Shown: in pieces, positions 60,201 to 64,000 of the stretch
Numbering within the stretch: position 1 is the stretch's first letter
Layout of the letters: every line of letters begins with the position of its first letter
Source of the DNA: Sebastes aleutianus
Lineage: Eukaryota; Chordata; Actinopteri; Perciformes; Sebastidae
Direction of reading: 5' to 3'
DNA: 64,000 nt
NCBI GenBank assembly: GCA_916700875.1
Contig: CAKAKS010000066.1
Location: 14,497,361 to 14,561,360, forward strand
Program-made: the position numbers and the translations under genes
The notes under the pieces: generated by a model
Told to the model about the DNA's origin: nothing
What the model saw: the letters and a program-made list of their open reading frames with translations, nothing else
Database searches by the model: none

Positions 60201-61430
60201 GGATGACCAATTCCTCTGTCTGATAAGTGCCATGGGGGAGTTTTCGATAGGCTGGCTAGTAGAAACTAGGAGAATCCGAAATAACAACTGCGCCCAGTTT
60301 TTCGAATCATATGGTGATCCTATTGAAGATACATAAACACATTGGTTGACCTAAAACAGATCACATGCCATTCTTGAACATGACCTTTAGACCATCAACT
60401 AAGTGACACTGCTGTGTGCAGGCTAACTGATCTGTAATGTACAGAGAGAGAGCACTATATCTGCTAATGTCCCAACAAAATCTTTTTTTTTTAAATCACT
60501 TTTTGTATAACAGTCTTACATCAAACCCAGTGACACCCATGACTAATCACTTTCTGGATCACATCTTACAATATCAGATCCACTTTGTAATTACGTTGTT
60601 ATCACATGTCAAGGTTGTGGCTGAGATAAGACCTTCAACCAAGGCTGTGCGATAATGCCACAGGTGAATCGGAGCTATCAGGGCGAAGGTGCATAAGCAT
60701 TTCAATTTGTGATAAACAGAGATGGTTAAAAAGACAAGAAGAAATGGGGCAGATAGGGTGATGTTCTTTGTTCTTTCTTATGCTGACAAGTCACGACAAC
60801 ACGTAGGATTTTGTAACTTTGCCAACATACCAAAAAATAGCCCACTATTCAAATCAAAAGGTAAATTCATGTGACTATTTATCTACTGTAACAGTTGCTG
60901 TGCAGCGCTGAAATTATTACAAGTCACATTCATCTGAAAAATAATTTTACCATTTACAGTGTTTTAATTCATTTATATTCGTTATCGCTTAACTATTTTA
61001 TTCCCACTGTGTTATTATCGCCTCGTGCACAGTGTACTGACACCCATTCTTTATGAGTGCCTATCTCCACCTATACAAGGGACTCTGCCCATTCATAAAG
61101 TCTTTTTAAGAAATTCAATAAGCATCTGCATTTCTGGAAGACGTTACTTCCTTGAAAATCCAAAAATTCAAAGGACGGCGGCTGGATTTGAATGATTGCG
61201 GCTATATTTTAGGCTTCAGTATAACAGTAGAACAAAACGTTAAAATCTCTTAAAAGCTTGTGTTAACCACGGACCTTATTTTAGGCATCTAACTAAAAAC
61301 ACATTGACTTCCAGATGAGGGAACAGGAAGTGCTATAAACTAATGCTAGGACTCATTCCCGACCACTCTATGCAATGGTTTTAAATGTACATAAATAAGT
61401 CTACATTTTATGAAGAATAATTAAGTATTC

Positions 61431-61536
61431 AACAACAGACAACAGCAGCAAACAACTATTTACTATATAAAGATATAGAGGAGTAATGTCTACCTGAGCA
61501 GAGAATGAAGTCGCTCTCCCTTTGTGTGTGTTGTAA
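61431..61536 (-). mobile_element. partial reversed copy of the 57033 MITE
   Basis: The minus strand reads ttacaacacacacaaaggga, gagcgacttcattctctgct, caggtagacattactcctct and tagttgtttgctgctg, matching about 57470-57560. Confidence 0.75.
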
Positions 61537-62639
61537 ATGGATTAAAGACAGTACAGTTTTAATTAATTGATCATTTTTGGAGGAATATTTCCATTTTTTG
61601 GAAACCGTTATACTTATATACTGCTCTATATTTATCTGATAGCTAAAATTGAATAGAATAAGGTTTTAAATGGAAAACTTATATTTCATAAAACATGATA
61701 CCGTTGTTAATTTAAGCTACCATCACCAGCATCATTACAGTAAATATTACAGTTTGTATTTGTTTATTGTTGTGTGTGTGCGTTTTTTTATAACTGAAAG
61801 GGAAAGAGATCACTTCACACAATAAGTGCTGATACTGTTTAGCATTTTCTTTTGTCAAATTGCATAAAGGATGAATATGAATATGGGTGTAACGTTTTCC
61901 TTCTGTGGTGACCTGCAAATGAAAAAGATTGAAACATAACATCTAATATTATATAAACTATACTACTTCATCTCAAAAAAAGATCTTGAAAATTAAAAAT
62001 GCTGACTGAAGATACAAACACTGTCAATACTATGCTGCATGGTCTGATGTATTTAATATAGTCTTTATATAATCATGCAGGCTTATGCAGGAATAATTGG
62101 TGACAAATATGAACTGCATCATTGTGCTTTGGGTGCAGGCTCAAGAGCCTCAGTTTCATGATCGATATAAAAAGAGAAATCTCTCTTTTTCAGAGAGAGC
62201 TGTAGACAATCTCTTGTTGTCTATCCTCCAACGTACAGCGTGTCTAAAAAGTACTTCTCTTGACCAGTTTTTCTCTAAGAGCTTGCTGATCTCACCTCCA
62301 GATAATACACACTTTCCCCTCTTTATGATTGACTCCTTATCAATCATCATTTATGGAGCTCTTATTGTGCTGGCTGGACGGTCTTGACTTTTTGGACTCC
62401 GACACGGGTGAAAGGTAGTTTTTTCTCAGTAAGGCCTTGAGCTGAAAACTGCCTGAACCTTTGCATGATGGAGATTAAGACACTTTACCGGTTACCTGTA
62501 TCTTATTAGAATTGATTTTCTTTAATTTTTTTGTTGCAGCTCCACCGCTTTTCTTTTAAATGTTCCTTATGTGTCTCATAACAGTAGCTACCGGCGAGTG
62601 CCTTCTGTTTTTATGCCCTGAAACTGTGAAACGCACTGC

Positions 62640-62935
62640 CTCTGGATATTTGAATGGCAAACTCAAAAGTAAATATTTAGTGACTTTTAATTTGGAGTAA
62701 TGTTGTAGCCTTAGTTTTTAAGTTTTAATCGTTTTTTACATTTTTTTTTTTTTACCCCTGGTGTTTATTTTATTTTATTCTCTCGGTTTTTATTTACTGA
62801 TTTTTTAAATTGTATTGTATTTGTTTTGCAAAAATTGTAAAAGAAAAAAATGTTTTATTTACTTTATTGTTTTTTATGTGAAGCACTTTGGGCTGCATGT
62901 TTGTATGAAAAGTGCTAAATAAAATTGAGTTGAGA
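62640..62935 (+). mobile_element. retroelement 3' tail
   Basis: gaagcactttgggctgcatg and tatgaaaagtgctaaataaa are the hallmark 3' end of a common fish non-LTR element. The preceding aaacgcactgcctctggata belongs to its decayed coding part. No intact ORF. Confidence 0.5.
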
Positions 62936-63722
62936 TAGAAAGATCGATCCTCAAATATCATCAGATTCTCTCTTTTATCAGTTGATAAATCATCTAACAG
63001 CAGGATGTTTTGACATTTTGCAGTTTATTAGGAGACTCAACTATAAGCTACTTTATTTATTTTACCACTGTCATTTCTCTGACTTTATTCTTTAACTTTT
63101 TGCACAGATGTTTGGTTTGTACTGAGCAATTATTCAACCAAAGCGACACAAAGTATAATGATATAACCCGGCTCTCTTCACTGCACTAATCTGGCACACA
63201 CACGCTGCAACTGTTTGGTTATTATGCAAGCCTAAACAGTTTCAGTCCACTTCCATTAACACAGCTATTTGTTTACAAACCAGACTTTCTCTGCATGCCG
63301 TTTCTGTTTGGGTTTCATCTTTACAGGTCAACTGCGTTACACACTGCTGACATGGCGTGGATCGATACTGAGATCAGCAGTAGGAGGCTGAAACAGCAGT
63401 TAAAAACTTGTAATACTTGTGTTTTGCAATGAACTTTGAGCTTTAAACTCAGGAGTCAATAAAGTAAGTCACAGAGCTGTACATGAAACTGTAGTTTACT
63501 TTTGCATGATGGAGAACTTACTTGACACCACCTGTAATTTTCTGGTGTGGTGAGCCTCAACCATCCTGTTTAACAAAAAGAAAAGAAAATGTGTTGCCTT
63601 CCTCCTACTGCCGATTCAAAATAGACAACCCCCTTCCCTTTGTCTCATTAGACAGTGAGTTGTGACATTCTAGTTCACATATAATGACACTCTGTTCATA
63701 TATACCATTATCACTTTGTAGC

Positions 63723-63886
63723 AGGGTTGGAAATTAGCACCAGCCAAATGCTGGTAAAATATGCAAGTGGCTGCTAGATTTGCTGCACCAGCCAAAAAAA
63801 CAATGGTCATCTATTGAGTGGCTGATAGGTTTAGGAATCCACCAGCCACACTGGCAGATGGACAAAAAAGGTAATTTCCGACCCTA
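63723..63886. mobile_element. short inverted-repeat element (hAT-like)
   Basis: The left end agggttggaaattagcacca and the right end ggtaatttccgaccct are inverted repeats about 165 bp apart, with ccagccaaa/ccagccaca motifs inside. Target-site duplication is not clear. Confidence 0.5.
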
Positions 63887-64000
63887 ACCCTCTGTCACTT
63901 TAGACTGCGTGGGCGTGAGTGTTTGGACTGTGCTTTATTCTTCAATGTGATCACCAACAGCTTCCTCCTTCCTAGAAGGTTGATGAATCACAAGACGTCT

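Larger units (their letters stand above)
59933..64000. other. npc1l1 upstream region, no gene seen
   Basis: Only repeats and AT-rich DNA were found: the reversed MITE fragment at 61431-61536, a retroelement 3' tail at 62640-62935 and a small inverted-repeat element at 63723-63886. No open frame here resembles a known protein or has believable splice context. Confidence 0.6.

Noticed and set aside
61712..61942. Minus-strand 76-codon open frame
   Set aside because: Low-complexity (His/Thr runs from a GT-rich stretch), no conserved motif.
1..64000. tRNA, snRNA, rRNA genes or CRISPR arrays
   Set aside because: No tRNA-like A/B boxes with cloverleaf, no rRNA blocks and no regularly spaced short repeats with unique spacers were found by eye; a covariance-model scan would be needed to exclude small RNAs in introns.

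Overview
The window is animal nuclear DNA, almost certainly from a ray-finned (teleost) fish. Every gene is split by short to medium GT-AG introns. The proteins are recognisable vertebrate orthologues. The gaps are filled with repeat types typical of teleosts: TTAA-bounded MITEs, hAT MITEs, LINE 3' tails with GATAA runs and long trinucleotide arrays. There are no bacterial genes, CRISPR arrays or rRNA. Genus or species cannot be read from the window alone.

Layout, left to right. (1) 1-3371: gene-free flank with repeats, probably including rnf34 3' UTR. (2) rnf34, minus strand, seven coding exons between 10511 and 3372, encoding a FYVE-like/SAP/RING ubiquitin ligase. Its first intron is swollen by a duplicated segment carrying long ACT arrays. 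(3) 10740-12229: A-rich satellite and a presumed divergent promoter region. (4) c5orf34, plus strand, 12230-16266. (5) A short FYB1/ADAP-like immune adaptor, plus strand, 18253-20060. (6) 20061-23227: heavily rearranged intergenic DNA with tandem and inverted duplications, including an apparent second copy of the rictor promoter. (7) rictor, plus strand, 23228-44566, encoding the mTORC2 scaffold in 37 constitutive exons plus a pair of tandemly duplicated 81-bp cassette exons. (8) npc1l1, minus strand, 59932-47132, encoding the sterol uptake transporter in 21 exons and lying tail-to-tail with rictor. (9) 59933-64000: npc1l1 upstream region and repeats, with no gene seen.

The genes are independent transcription units, not a pathway cluster. 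The FYB1-rictor adjacency is also found in human (5p13), which supports orthology. I joined exons by hand and checked reading phase at every junction. The reconstructed lengths are rnf34 364 aa, c5orf34 532 aa, FYB-like 277 aa, rictor 1727 aa without cassettes, and npc1l1 1362 aa.

The most interesting observations are: the duplicated rictor cassette exon pair; the duplicated TCTCGCGAGA-bearing rictor promoter; the conserved YxNxxF endocytic motif in fish NPC1L1; the shortened C5orf34 and FYB-like proteins; and several mobile elements whose termini and target-site duplications can be read exactly.
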